DNA from: a virus
Length of the DNA: 51,970 nucleotides
IMG/VR virus record: IMGVR_UViG_3300010883_000045
Coordinates: 1 to 51,970 of that record
Strand: one strand, 5' to 3'
Shown here: one piece after another, positions 1-6,725 of the stretch
Numbering within the stretch: position 1 is the stretch's first letter
Layout: the number at the start of each line of letters is the position of its first letter
Translations under genes and position numbers: made by a program
Notes under the pieces: model-generated
Seen by the model: only the letters and a program-made list of their open reading frames with translations
Database searches by the model: none
What the model was told of the DNA's origin: nothing

Positions 1-103
1 CGGAGTCTTCCTCTGACGACATAATCGCAGGGAGTAGGCCCGTGGAATACCCGCTGGGCGTGATCTGGTGTACGCTGGTGTCGTCGTCGATTAGGAACAT
101 CAT
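1..103 (-). CDS. Partial unknown protein, N-terminus only
   Basis: The first 34 codons of a leftward gene that leaves the window at its left edge. The peptide begins MMFLIDDDTSVHQITPSGYS. Its ATG overlaps the TGA of the upstream secreted-protein gene (ATGA), so it looks translationally coupled. Too little is visible to assign a family. Confidence 0.6.
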   Translation of the reverse strand, partial: MMFLIDDDTSVHQITPSGYSTGLLPAIMSSEEDS

Positions 104-1059
104 TCTTCGCCCTCGTACTGGGCCAAGAGTTCTCGCCACTCAGCCAGTGTCGCAGGTAGTGGCCCTTCGTAACTACCACGGTCGCTGCTGATGATTACCC
201 AGGGCATGCCCTCCCTGGTTCGAACTGCAGCTTCTCGCCAGTGAGCCATGTCATTTGCCAAGTCATCATGCGTCGGATCGTACAGCCGAAACTGACCTCC
301 GGCGGCACGGACATCACGCGATGAATTGATAACCACCATAAGCTGGTCTAAAGGCAGCGTGCTACGATCGCCAGTCTCCTCGACGATCATCACATTCAGG
401 CCCGGGGCATTGATTATCGGTGGCGATGGCCGCGGATCGAAGCCACCAAACTCATCTGAGACGGCAGACAGCTCAGCGACCAGACTGCTCAGCAACGCAC
501 CTTCAAGGGGCCGGTCCTCCCCGCCGATGACTGCCTCGATGCGGGCGGCGATTAGCAAAAATGCGGCCTCCATGCCGCTGTCAGCTTCCATGCCTAAGAT
601 ACTTTCGCCGTAGGCAGCGAAGAACTCTTGGGTCATGCTAACACTCTTTGCTACCTTGGCCCACTCGTAGTAAAACTCTGCTAACTGTGATGCTTGGCCA
701 TCCGTGACTAGCTCTCTCAGGGTCTGCTCGGGAAGTGGACTACTACCGCCGGTAACGAGGAATGTTGTCGTTGCAGTCTGTATGTCTATTTCTGCCGTGA
801 CGACGGCGACGACAACATTCAGCCTATGATCTCCGGGCGCGGCCCAGATATAGGCTTGCTGTCCATTGCCGATTGCGATGAGAGACACGCCTTCAAACAC
901 TTCCCACAGGTACGCTACTCTGCAATCCTCTGGTAAGGCTACCTCTGCCGTGACCACTATCGGCACCCCAAGCGAGCTTGTCTCGGGCGCGATGATCTCT
1001 GCGCCTATGGCGCTAGTAACCATGGCCAAAAGCAGCGGCAGTGTCTTCGCCGTCTTCAC
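100..1059 (-). CDS. Exported protein with Ig/PKD-like N-terminal domain
   Basis: 319 residues. It starts at a GTG (1059) preceded by AAGGAG six bases upstream, and the GTG overlaps the stop of the gene before it. Residues 1-20 (MKTAKTLPLLLAMVTSAIGA) look like a Sec signal peptide with an Ala-x-Ala-type cleavage site. Residues about 21-105 have the alternating beta pattern of an Ig/PKD-like domain, with a Trp-Glu-Val strand and a 'PGDHRLNVVV' turn. The middle is helical. The C-terminus (PWVIISSDRGSYEGPLPATL) resembles exported phage proteins I have met in planctomycete-type phage contigs. The likely site is the host periplasm or envelope during infection. The specific function is unknown, and phage lysis or a surface role is only a guess. 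Confidence 0.8.
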   Translation of the reverse strand: MKTAKTLPLLLAMVTSAIGAEIIAPETSSLGVPIVVTAEVALPEDCRVAYLWEVFEGVSLIAIGNGQQAYIWAAPGDHRLNVVVAVVTAEIDIQTATTTFLVTGGSSPLPEQTLRELVTDGQASQLAEFYYEWAKVAKSVSMTQEFFAAYGESILGMEADSGMEAAFLLIAARIEAVIGGEDRPLEGALLSSLVAELSAVSDEFGGFDPRPSPPIINAPGLNVMIVEETGDRSTLPLDQLMVVINSSRDVRAAGGQFRLYDPTHDDLANDMAHWREAAVRTREGMPWVIISSDRGSYEGPLPATLAEWRELLAQYEGEE

Positions 1060-1340
1060 CTGGACTCCTTCGCCATTTCGACGATCTCGATGGCGTCTTC
1101 TTCTGACAGGGCATGCGCCTCAGCTCGGATTTCTCTTGCTCGGCTTAGCGAACCACGTAGCCCTCCCTTGATGCCTAGCGACATGGCCTGCCGGCGAGTT
1201 AGCGTCCGCACGTTTTGCACGACCTTAGCTTCGTTCGAAGGTTCCCGTGCCAGGCACTCTCTAATCAAAATTATGGCGATTTCGATAACTGGCTCCCAGT
1301 TCATGGTGGGGGCATCAGCTTCTTCTTCAATCTCGGACAT
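1056..1340 (-). CDS. Small hypothetical protein (94 aa)
   Basis: The ATG at 1340 has AAGGAG ten bases upstream, inside the end of the alpha/beta hydrolase gene. A longer open frame to 1421 would overlap that gene much more and lacks a ribosome site, so I use 1340. The peptide starts MSEIEEEADAPTMNWEPVIE, is acidic at the N-terminus and helical, with a basic patch (TRRQAMSLGIKGGLRGSLSR). Its stop overlaps the GTG of the exported protein. No family recognised. Confidence 0.65.
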   Translation of the reverse strand: MSEIEEEADAPTMNWEPVIEIAIILIRECLAREPSNEAKVVQNVRTLTRRQAMSLGIKGGLRGSLSRAREIRAEAHALSEEDAIEIVEMAKESR

Positions 1341-1881
1341 CGCTAAGTATCTCCTTGATGGTTGCGGCGTGAACTGCTGAGTGAGAATCCAGCGTCGCAT
1401 GCGGGCCGTGTAATTCAACATGGGCTTTCATCGCAGAGGTCTTGGAGCAAACAACGTGGCAGCCACGGATTAAGCCCTTTGTTTGATACCAGTGCCATAC
1501 CTTAGCCGCGCGATGCGAGATGGTAATCGTGCCTCGCCCCCACAGGGATGCGAAAGACGGCAGCCTCTTGTAGGGTCGCCATACCGGGTCAATCAAAAAC
1601 ACATTGTCGATACCGATTCCTGGCATAGCATCAATTACCGAGGCCAGCGTCGAGCAACCGTAAGAATGGCCGATCATGCTAACCTGCAAGCCCGGCCAGG
1701 TCTCAGCGGCTCGCTCGATCCAACGAACCATCATCCTTTGCGAGTCGTTCCAGTTAAAGCGGACAACCATTACCCCCTCGTCCAGCATCAGGATTTTCCA
1801 CAAAAGCGTCTCTAGGCCGGTTTCACGCATCTCCGTAGAGCCAAAACCAGTGACGCCACACAGCAGCTTTCTCGGTTTCAT
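1327..1881 (-). CDS. Alpha/beta-hydrolase-fold protein (esterase/lipase-like)
   Basis: 184 residues from the ATG at 1881, which has AAGGTGG five bases upstream. The three codons before it are unlikely to be used. The motif MIGHSYGCSTLA (about residues 69-80) is a nucleophile elbow G-x-S-x-G with Ser73. A following strand ends in FLIDPVW (Asp98), and a late His (LDSHSAVHAA, about 164-173) completes a plausible Ser-Asp-His triad. The length is short for the fold, so any cap domain must be minimal. Known relatives hydrolyse esters, lipids or thioesters. Substrate cannot be read from sequence. In a phage it could act on envelope lipids or capsule esters, or process a host metabolite. There is no signal peptide, so it is probably cytoplasmic. 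Confidence 0.75.
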   Translation of the reverse strand: MKPRKLLCGVTGFGSTEMRETGLETLLWKILMLDEGVMVVRFNWNDSQRMMVRWIERAAETWPGLQVSMIGHSYGCSTLASVIDAMPGIGIDNVFLIDPVWRPYKRLPSFASLWGRGTITISHRAAKVWHWYQTKGLIRGCHVVCSKTSAMKAHVELHGPHATLDSHSAVHAATIKEILSDVRD

Positions 1882-1926
1882 CCAAACCACCTTAATGTTA
1901 CCCAGGCAGGTGTGTCAACTTTTTGC

Positions 1927-2337
1927 TTAGCTGCTCAGCATCCCTTCCCCGCGGCAGAACTCCCTGAATTCCAGGTCTGCTCGATCGCTGTCACGACTAA
2001 CAGCCAGCCGAAGAACCGCCTGCCAAGTAACATCGAGTGTCGGTGGACCAATGCCGTTCGCTGCTAGCAAAGTAGTGCTCGGCACGGTGATTAAGTCCCT
2101 GACGAGCAAGACGCCCAGCCTTTCCAGCACATTCGTCGTCCTCTCGATTAGATGCAGCTCGGCGATTGGCACGTCCAGGATTGGAGCCATTCGCTCTGGA
2201 TGGGTAGAGCAATACTCCGCTTCCCCCAGGATCTCCCTCGCACCACTGAAGTTACCGCAAGCGAGCATCATGCTAATGCGATTGCCATAATCACGCTCCG
2301 CTATGTCGATCTTCTCACGACTGACAGGGTCTAGCAT
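1927..2337 (-). CDS. RNA polymerase alpha-CTD-like (helix-hairpin-helix) protein
   Basis: 136 residues. The ATG at 2337 has GGAG five bases upstream, and an in-frame TTG lies directly before it. The first about 55 residues are helical with no clear family. Residues about 56-115 follow the alpha-CTD pattern: 'VPIAELHLIERTTNVLERLG' then 'VLLVRDLITVPSTTLLAANG' then 'IGPPTLDVTWQAVL'. This matches the family layout of L-x-L-S-x-R-x-x-N-x-L-x-x-x-G-I, D-L, and N-x-G-x-x-S-L-x-E-I. The residues that bind UP-element DNA in RpoA (Arg265, Asn268) correspond to an Arg and an Asn here (ERTTN). Possible roles are redirecting host RNA polymerase or simple HhH DNA binding. There is no alpha N-terminal assembly domain. 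The function is inferred from fold similarity only. Confidence 0.6.
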   Translation of the reverse strand: MLDPVSREKIDIAERDYGNRISMMLACGNFSGAREILGEAEYCSTHPERMAPILDVPIAELHLIERTTNVLERLGVLLVRDLITVPSTTLLAANGIGPPTLDVTWQAVLRLAVSRDSDRADLEFREFCRGEGMLSS

Positions 2338-2346
2338 CAACTCTCC

Positions 2347-2517
2347 TTAGTTATAGAAATCGTCTCCAGGAAATGTCCGTTCGTACTTAGGGTTTATCTC
2401 CTGATCGGGTTGAAGGAGTAATCTCTTTATCGTTTCGGAAACATTACCGCACACTTCACATTCGTATCGTCCTGAGCCTAGTTTATCGACCTGGCGGCCA
2501 CATTCGGGGCAATCCAT
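2347..2517 (-). CDS. Small zinc-ribbon protein (56 aa)
   Basis: A short gene between the DUF1064 gene and the alpha-CTD-like gene. The ATG at 2517 has GGAGGT six bases upstream, inside the 3' end of the preceding gene. The protein reads MDCPECGRQVDKLGSGRYEC and continues with a second CxxC (CEVCG), giving a CxxC-x15-CxxC treble-clef or ribbon knuckle. The C-terminal tail is polar (INPKYERTFPGDDFYN). It is probably a zinc-binding accessory or regulatory protein. Target unknown. Confidence 0.75.
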   Translation of the reverse strand: MDCPECGRQVDKLGSGRYECEVCGNVSETIKRLLLQPDQEINPKYERTFPGDDFYN

Positions 2518-2519
2518 GC

Positions 2520-2843
2520 TCATACCTCCGTGATGGTTATATCATAGCTAGCCTCTACTAGCTTCTTCTTTAACTTGTAAACAGGGGTTTTCACGCCCTT
2601 TACGTCTTCCACGATGAACTTGCCATCTTCCACGTAAGAGAAGTCTGCGATGTAGCACCCGCAATCGCAGAGATTCATTACGATGCGATACTTGGGCTGC
2701 AGCTTCAGGGAACTAATAGCACCAGCTGCCTCCATGAACTTTAGTTCGCAGTACCGCTTCATCTCTTTCTTGGAATCAAAGACAATGCCGTCGTAAGTCC
2801 TGTCGGGCTTGGCGGCTACTTTGTATTTATTGTATCGAGTCAT
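2520..2843 (-). CDS. DUF1064 family protein (putative PD-(D/E)XK-type nuclease)
   Basis: 107 residues, the usual length for DUF1064 (PF06356), a family of small phage proteins. Visible hallmarks are the N-terminal KYKVAAKP, then FDSKKEMKRYCELK, LQPKYRI, YIADFSYVEDGKFIVEDVKG and a final Tyr-Lys-Leu-Lys-Lys-Lys segment. The D-F-x-Y ... V-E-D-V-K-G arrangement fits a restriction-endonuclease-like active site (D...ExK-type, here E-D-V-K), so a nuclease role in recombination or junction processing is plausible. It sits with ERF, DnaB-N and HNH-like genes, which supports a DNA-metabolism role. The biochemical activity is inferred. Confidence 0.8.
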   Translation of the reverse strand: MTRYNKYKVAAKPDRTYDGIVFDSKKEMKRYCELKFMEAAGAISSLKLQPKYRIVMNLCDCGCYIADFSYVEDGKFIVEDVKGVKTPVYKLKKKLVEASYDITITEV

Positions 2844-3213
2844 CGAGCAGCCTGCATATATGGGGAATGACTTCAGTAAATGTGATTGCGCCAGGTGCCC
2901 GATCGTGGAGCAGGTTTGTCTTGACTAGGTCGAAGTAATCTCGATCGTAGATCCACTTCACTGCTTGCTGCCTGACCAGCGGCCACTTGCCGGCGCTCGT
3001 TAGCTCCTCAGAATTGCACTGCCAGCAAACAGCCAGCCAGGTACACCGTTGAGGCAGGGCTACCTCTCGGAAACTGCCGCGGAGCATTTCGTGTGGGGTC
3101 AGCGGACCTCCCTGGCCGCAGGTCCAGCAGAATTCGGCGTCACTGAGGAATTGCTGGCGTGCGGGCCGGCAATTTTCCATTAGTACCGCTCGCTTGAGGC
3201 TTTGGTATTTCAT
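2827..3213 (-). CDS. HNH-like zinc-binding protein
   Basis: 128 residues if the ATG at 3213 is used. It has only a weak purine-rich site, and an alternative ATG lies at 3180. It overlaps the DnaB-N-like gene by about 70 bases in another frame and the DUF1064 gene by 17. Two CxxC pairs (FCWTCGQ and VCWQCNSEEL) flank a His-Glu (TPHEM), as in degenerate HNH/NinG-like phage nucleases. The C-terminal half (PLVRQQAVKWIYDRDYFDLV) is helical. Its recombination-module neighbours favour a nuclease or DNA-repair role. The catalytic His-His/Asn set is not clearly complete, so it may be structural zinc only. Confidence 0.6.
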   Translation of the reverse strand: MKYQSLKRAVLMENCRPARQQFLSDAEFCWTCGQGGPLTPHEMLRGSFREVALPQRCTWLAVCWQCNSEELTSAGKWPLVRQQAVKWIYDRDYFDLVKTNLLHDRAPGAITFTEVIPHICRLLDDSIQ

Positions 3214-3709
3214 CGCCGTCCTGGCTAAAGGTGGCGTAGAGATCCTGCGCCCTAGTCCGTGCCCACTCCGCAGTCTCCATCGGGTCACGACGCTGCTGGT
3301 CGTTCATCTCTATTAGATTGACGCCGAGAAAGAACAACGCTCGCCGGGCTCGCTCCCGGCTAAGCACTTTAATGTAGTAATCATCGTGTGCCGATGTGAC
3401 GAATTCCGTTGCCAGCTCCGCCAGCCAAGCATTGTGATTGTTCTCGTAAAAAAGACCACGCAATCGCTTCTTGCAGGCCGGGTTGCTGAGCCAGCGAATG
3501 ATCGCCAGGTGGCAGAATTCTTCGCCGGCCGCGACCATGTCTGTCAGCTCAGTAAATACAGCCCGGCAATCAGGCTCACCGAAAGACCGCTTATGCAAGC
3601 GGCCCAGCAGGGCTACGTTTTCCTTCGCCAGTATGCTAGCCAGGATAAGCCGCTCAGCTTCCGGGCTACCGATGCTCCGCTTCCTTATCAACTCTTGCAA
3701 ACCATCCAC
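3140..3709 (-). CDS. DnaB N-terminal-domain-like protein without ATPase
   Basis: The frame opens with ATG at 3715, but an AAGGAGG sits directly against that ATG. The in-frame GTG at 3709 is at ideal spacing (six bases), so I place the start there (189 aa). Residues about 13-65 (SPEAERLILASILAKENVAL and what follows) match the DnaB-N fold: E-x-x-x-L-x-x-x-L and a D-x-x-x-x-x-F-x-x-L helix. A later helical part (YYIKVLSRERARRALFFLGV) continues the DnaB-N/linker pattern. There is no RecA/Walker A domain. It is probably a helicase-loader or adaptor that docks on host DnaB or primase, or a remnant of a phage DnaB. The C-terminal tail is low complexity and overlaps the next gene. Confidence 0.65.
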   Translation of the reverse strand: MDGLQELIRKRSIGSPEAERLILASILAKENVALLGRLHKRSFGEPDCRAVFTELTDMVAAGEEFCHLAIIRWLSNPACKKRLRGLFYENNHNAWLAELATEFVTSAHDDYYIKVLSRERARRALFFLGVNLIEMNDQQRRDPMETAEWARTRAQDLYATFSQDGDEIPKPQASGTNGKLPARTPAIPQ

Positions 3710-3715
3710 ATCCAT

Positions 3716-4025
3716 CCTCCTTGGTTAAACATCCGTATCTTTGGGACACGGCTTTGTGCGCAGCTCCCCCCTACCCCCCGCCGCCCTTCGGGGGGGCAGT
3801 TGCCCCCCCCGGTAGCGGGGGCAGGGGAGCCTGCATCTTCGGTCCACTGGCCTGAACGCTGGCCCCCTGAAGTGGTCATTTGCAATCGTCCTCCCAGTGC
3901 CTTTTCACGCTCAGCCGAACTGTTTTAGGTGCGTGCCACTTCCACCGGGTCTAGGTTTGCCATCAGCTCCCTTGGGTGCCTGTCGGCAGCCGTAAGTGCG
4001 AAGCCTTGGTCTTCTCACTGGTAAG
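3716..4025. other. 310-bp GC-rich structured intergenic region
   Basis: No convincing gene. On the minus strand a 12-codon ORF (MANLDPVEVART, 3925-3963) has a fair ribosome site. A 64-codon low-complexity frame also runs through it into the next gene. The striking part is 3760-3832: runs of 6-8 C (plus) or G (minus) with at least four G-tracts of three or more on the minus strand, so G-quadruplex or nested hairpin folding is possible (GCTCCCC pairs with GGGGAGC across the element). A second structured block lies at 3844-3875 (CCACT...AGTGG enclosing GGCC...GGCC). It could be a leader RNA element, pause site or replication-associated structure. No function is shown. Confidence 0.5.
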
Positions 4026-4529
4026 TTATCGCTTCCTGTACTGCAGGACGTAGCAGTCGTCATCCGAATCCATGTAGAACCCAGTCAGTATTTCAATCGC
4101 CTGGAATTTCAACTCTTTCAAAAACATCTGAGCAATCAGGTTACGTTCCTCGACGTACACCCGGATGCACTTCTTCTGGGTGTTCGCCATGCCCGATTGG
4201 AGCGATTCCATGACCTGCCGTCCAATGCTCCGCCGGCGTTGATCTTCCCTGATAGCCAGGTTGAGCAAGTAAGCGAATTCCTTGGACGACAGGTCTAAGA
4301 CTGCAAACCCTAAGATGCACCCCGTATCAGGATCGCAGGCCGCTATGCTGAGGCACTTGGGATGCTTCAGGCAACGCCGGAAATCCTTCTTGCCCCACGG
4401 CGAATGGAACGACTCATCCTCAATGTCATAAACGCTCGGCATGTCCTGCGGACGCAGGGCACGCAAGGTGACGCTTTTGAACGTCGATGCTTGGATTCGA
4501 TCAATCACATTAAACTCTGTCGAGATCAT
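4026..4529 (-). CDS. GNAT-family N-acetyltransferase (RimI-like)
   Basis: 167 residues. The start overlaps the preceding stop (ATGA), indicating coupling. The GNAT pattern is present: beta1/alpha1 (VTLRALRPQDMPSVYDIEDE), the SPWG element seen in RimI, beta4 LLNLAIREDQRRRSIGRQVM with the acetyl-CoA pyrophosphate loop (Q/R-x-x-x-x-G, here RRRSIG), and beta5 IRVYVEERNLIAQMFLKELK with the conserved N...A..F...F pattern. It transfers acetyl from acetyl-CoA to an amine, probably a protein N-terminus or a lysine. RimI homology suggests a protein target, host or phage. The substrate is unknown. Confidence 0.85.
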   Translation of the reverse strand: MISTEFNVIDRIQASTFKSVTLRALRPQDMPSVYDIEDESFHSPWGKKDFRRCLKHPKCLSIAACDPDTGCILGFAVLDLSSKEFAYLLNLAIREDQRRRSIGRQVMESLQSGMANTQKKCIRVYVEERNLIAQMFLKELKFQAIEILTGFYMDSDDDCYVLQYRKR

Positions 4530-4801
4530 AGCGGCGCAAGCAGCTCTGGTTCAGATTCGTTGGTGCGTTGTCGAGCAGGTGATTCAATCAGGTTTCCTTC
4601 GTCATCCAGGTGCTTAGCAGCGTGGCGTTTCAGTAGCTTATCCAGATAAAAAATCGCAGCTTTCGCAGCTCCCTCTTCGTCCTTTGTCGATGATCCCGAG
4701 CCCTCTATTAACGTACAGAACGTCTTGACCTCGGTAAACCGGCTTGCTTCGGACCTGGACAGGGTGATTTCGGTCTCTCCCTTAACACTTCTTACATTCA
4801 T
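4526..4801 (-). CDS. Small hypothetical protein (91 aa)
   Basis: I choose the ATG at 4801 because GGAG lies five bases upstream. A TTG twelve codons earlier is possible but would overlap the previous gene's stop. The protein is MNVRSVKGETEITLSRSEAS and onward, amphipathic and helix-rich, with 'AAKAAIFYLDKLLKRHAAKH' in the middle and an acidic C-terminus. It is coupled to the acetyltransferase downstream. No family recognised. Confidence 0.65.
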   Translation of the reverse strand: MNVRSVKGETEITLSRSEASRFTEVKTFCTLIEGSGSSTKDEEGAAKAAIFYLDKLLKRHAAKHLDDEGNLIESPARQRTNESEPELLAPL

Positions 4802-4833
4802 AGTAGCTCCGATGTCGTTGTTGTTCGATGAAC

Positions 4834-5100
4834 TCAAAATTCAAAAGGGTCAGGCTCAGTAGCTGCCGGCTGCGGGGCGTTCTGGGGTGCTTCAATGCCC
4901 TGCGGTGGAGCAAACTTCATTTCGTGCGTGGGTTGTTTCTCCGTCTCTCTCTTGGTATTCAGGAAGACCATGATATGCGAGCCGGCCGGGATTGTGACAT
5001 CGTCCTTCGTCGATCCTCCCAGGTACTGGCCGTTCCCCCCGCTCTTGCTCCATAAACCAGTAACTCGTACCAATGCGCTTGTTCGTCGTTCTTCAGACAT
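4834..5100 (-). CDS. Small single-domain protein (88 aa), DUF736-like in pattern
   Basis: The start ATG shares a base with the helicase stop (TGATG), with GGAG upstream. The core 'VRVTGLWSKSGGNGQYLGGS...VTIPAGSHIMVFLNTK' has the G-L-W...G...Y-x-G layout of small beta-barrel phage proteins such as DUF736. It is followed by a polar linker and an acidic tail ending DPFEF. An acidic C-terminal tip ending in Phe is also seen in ssDNA-binding proteins, and the position beside the helicase, ParB and ERF genes is consistent with a replication accessory role. Neither idea is proven. Confidence 0.65.
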   Translation of the reverse strand: MSEERRTSALVRVTGLWSKSGGNGQYLGGSTKDDVTIPAGSHIMVFLNTKRETEKQPTHEMKFAPPQGIEAPQNAPQPAATEPDPFEF

Positions 5101-6725
5101 CAGGTTGCTCCTTGTGAAGTTATGCCAAGCCTATCATGCACGGCCTGGCGAGTGCGTGCGTCGTGGAACCCATACTTTTCATTCATGTACCTGAGATACC
5201 CCAAGGGCAGCGTGGCGATGGGTTGTGATTTGTACTTGCCGAACATTATTATCGGACCCTGACTGCGAGCGTGGGCGGTGACTTCGTGTGTCACCGCCGG
5301 CAGACCCGCCATGAACGGATCAACAGCAATCTTGGTGAACCGACTGCGAGCGTGGATCCTGGACAGCCGGAGCCGCTCTAGGGCCTCTTCCACTGCTTTG
5401 CGGCTGGCGGCTTCTCGTCGCCGCAGGTTTTCTTCTTCCTCCCTGGCTAGCCGCTCAGCTTCTTCGAGCACTTCATTGACATCTCGGTGAACGTCGGACG
5501 CTTCCAGCAGTTTCTTGGCGATCGTCTGCTCAGCGACAGAATGCTTGCCGCCGAGTACGTCGATCGGCGTAATCAACTTGTGCTTCAGCGATACATCTCG
5601 CAGGTCTGTGAACCGAAAGAAGGGCTTCTCCGACAGAGAAATCGCTTGTTTGCGTAGTTCCGGCGTAGAACCTTGGAAGTCAACAACTCCTTCCAATGCT
5701 CGCGTGCCTCGGCCAAAGCACTGCGTGAACCAAGTCAGCGACTTAGTCGGCCGAGCTAAGAGAATATGCGTCAGCGTGGGGCAATCAAAACCGATCGACA
5801 GCACGCCGACGTTACAGACGACCTGGATGCCGGCCTTATCCCCGCGGAAAGAGTCGAGCACGTCCTGCCGGCGATCGTCACTGCATCGGGCCTTGTCTCC
5901 GCAGACAAAGTCGGCCTTCATGCCGTAAACATCGCACAGCACGCTAGCAACCTTCTCCGCCTGGTTTACGCTAGCCGTGAATACAATCGTCTTATCGTTG
6001 CCAGACTCGTTAAATACAGCTTCCGCGACTTCGAAGACGACTTCATCTTCTTCCATGACATGCCCCAACTGGGACGCTACGAAATCTCCATTGGCGGTGC
6101 TGACCTGAGAGAGGTTCAGGCTTTGCAGCTGCAGGCAGTGCGTCTGGCAGCCAACTAGCCAGCCGTCGTTGATTGCTTCGCGGATCCCGTAGTTGTAGGA
6201 ACATTTGTCGAAGATGTCGCGGAGAGCGACTTTGTCGTGCCGCTTGGGGGTTGCAGTTACGCCCAGTGTCGGGCAATCGAAGTGATCTAGGATGGCGGTG
6301 TACTGCGAAGTTGCTGCCAGATGCGCTTCATCGACTACTACTAAGCCAATGTCCTTGAATCGCTCGTATCGCTTTCGTCCGTCAGGCATCGCGGACACTA
6401 GAGATGCCTTGCAACTGACTACAAAATCACTGCGGTAATCTTCATTGTCAACGCACTCGTTCGACCAGTTGCTGGCTTGCTCGATCGCGGGAGAGCGGCC
6501 GGTCACTTGAAAGATTTTGTCTGCTGCTTGCTTAACCAATTCAATATTTGGGCAGATCACTAAGACTCGGCCGCGATTTTCCCGGTGCCAGATTTCAGCT
6601 AGCATGGCAAAGATGATCGTCTTGCCGAGCCCAGTAGCCAGCACGGCAAGCACTCGCATATCTTCGCCAGATAGCATCTTCGTTGTCTTCGTCAGGCAAT
6701 CAGTTTGGTAATCACGCGGTTGCAT
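5100..6725 (-). CDS. SF2 DEAD/DEAH-box helicase with C-terminal DUF3820-like domain
   Basis: 541 residues. Motif Q region RDYQ at residue 4. Walker A ATGLGKTI (30-37). Motif Ia VICPN. Walker B DEAH (132-135). Motif III TATP (about 154). C-terminal RecA domain with VFTASVNQAEKVASVL, motif V GFDCP and motif VI QCFGRGTR (about 345). The layout fits the UvsW/RadD/SSL2 class of ATP-dependent duplex or branch-migrating helicases. A coiled-coil, Glu/Arg-rich linker (about 415-455) follows. The last about 50 residues (MFGKYKSQPIATLPLGYLRY) match the DUF3820 'FGKY-x-G-x-x-I-x-x-L-P-x-x-Y-L' motif. It is probably used in phage replication or recombination together with ERF. The start overlaps the ParB-like gene by 14 bases. 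Confidence 0.9.
   Translation of the reverse strand: MQPRDYQTDCLTKTTKMLSGEDMRVLAVLATGLGKTIIFAMLAEIWHRENRGRVLVICPNIELVKQAADKIFQVTGRSPAIEQASNWSNECVDNEDYRSDFVVSCKASLVSAMPDGRKRYERFKDIGLVVVDEAHLAATSQYTAILDHFDCPTLGVTATPKRHDKVALRDIFDKCSYNYGIREAINDGWLVGCQTHCLQLQSLNLSQVSTANGDFVASQLGHVMEEDEVVFEVAEAVFNESGNDKTIVFTASVNQAEKVASVLCDVYGMKADFVCGDKARCSDDRRQDVLDSFRGDKAGIQVVCNVGVLSIGFDCPTLTHILLARPTKSLTWFTQCFGRGTRALEGVVDFQGSTPELRKQAISLSEKPFFRFTDLRDVSLKHKLITPIDVLGGKHSVAEQTIAKKLLEASDVHRDVNEVLEEAERLAREEEENLRRREAASRKAVEEALERLRLSRIHARSRFTKIAVDPFMAGLPAVTHEVTAHARSQGPIIMFGKYKSQPIATLPLGYLRYMNEKYGFHDARTRQAVHDRLGITSQGAT

Noticed and set aside
3688-3885. 64-codon leftward ORF through the GC-rich intergenic region
   Set aside because: Very low complexity (Gly/Pro/Arg from G-tracts), poor start spacing, and it overlaps the true next start. 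Kept only as a remark in the intergenic entry.
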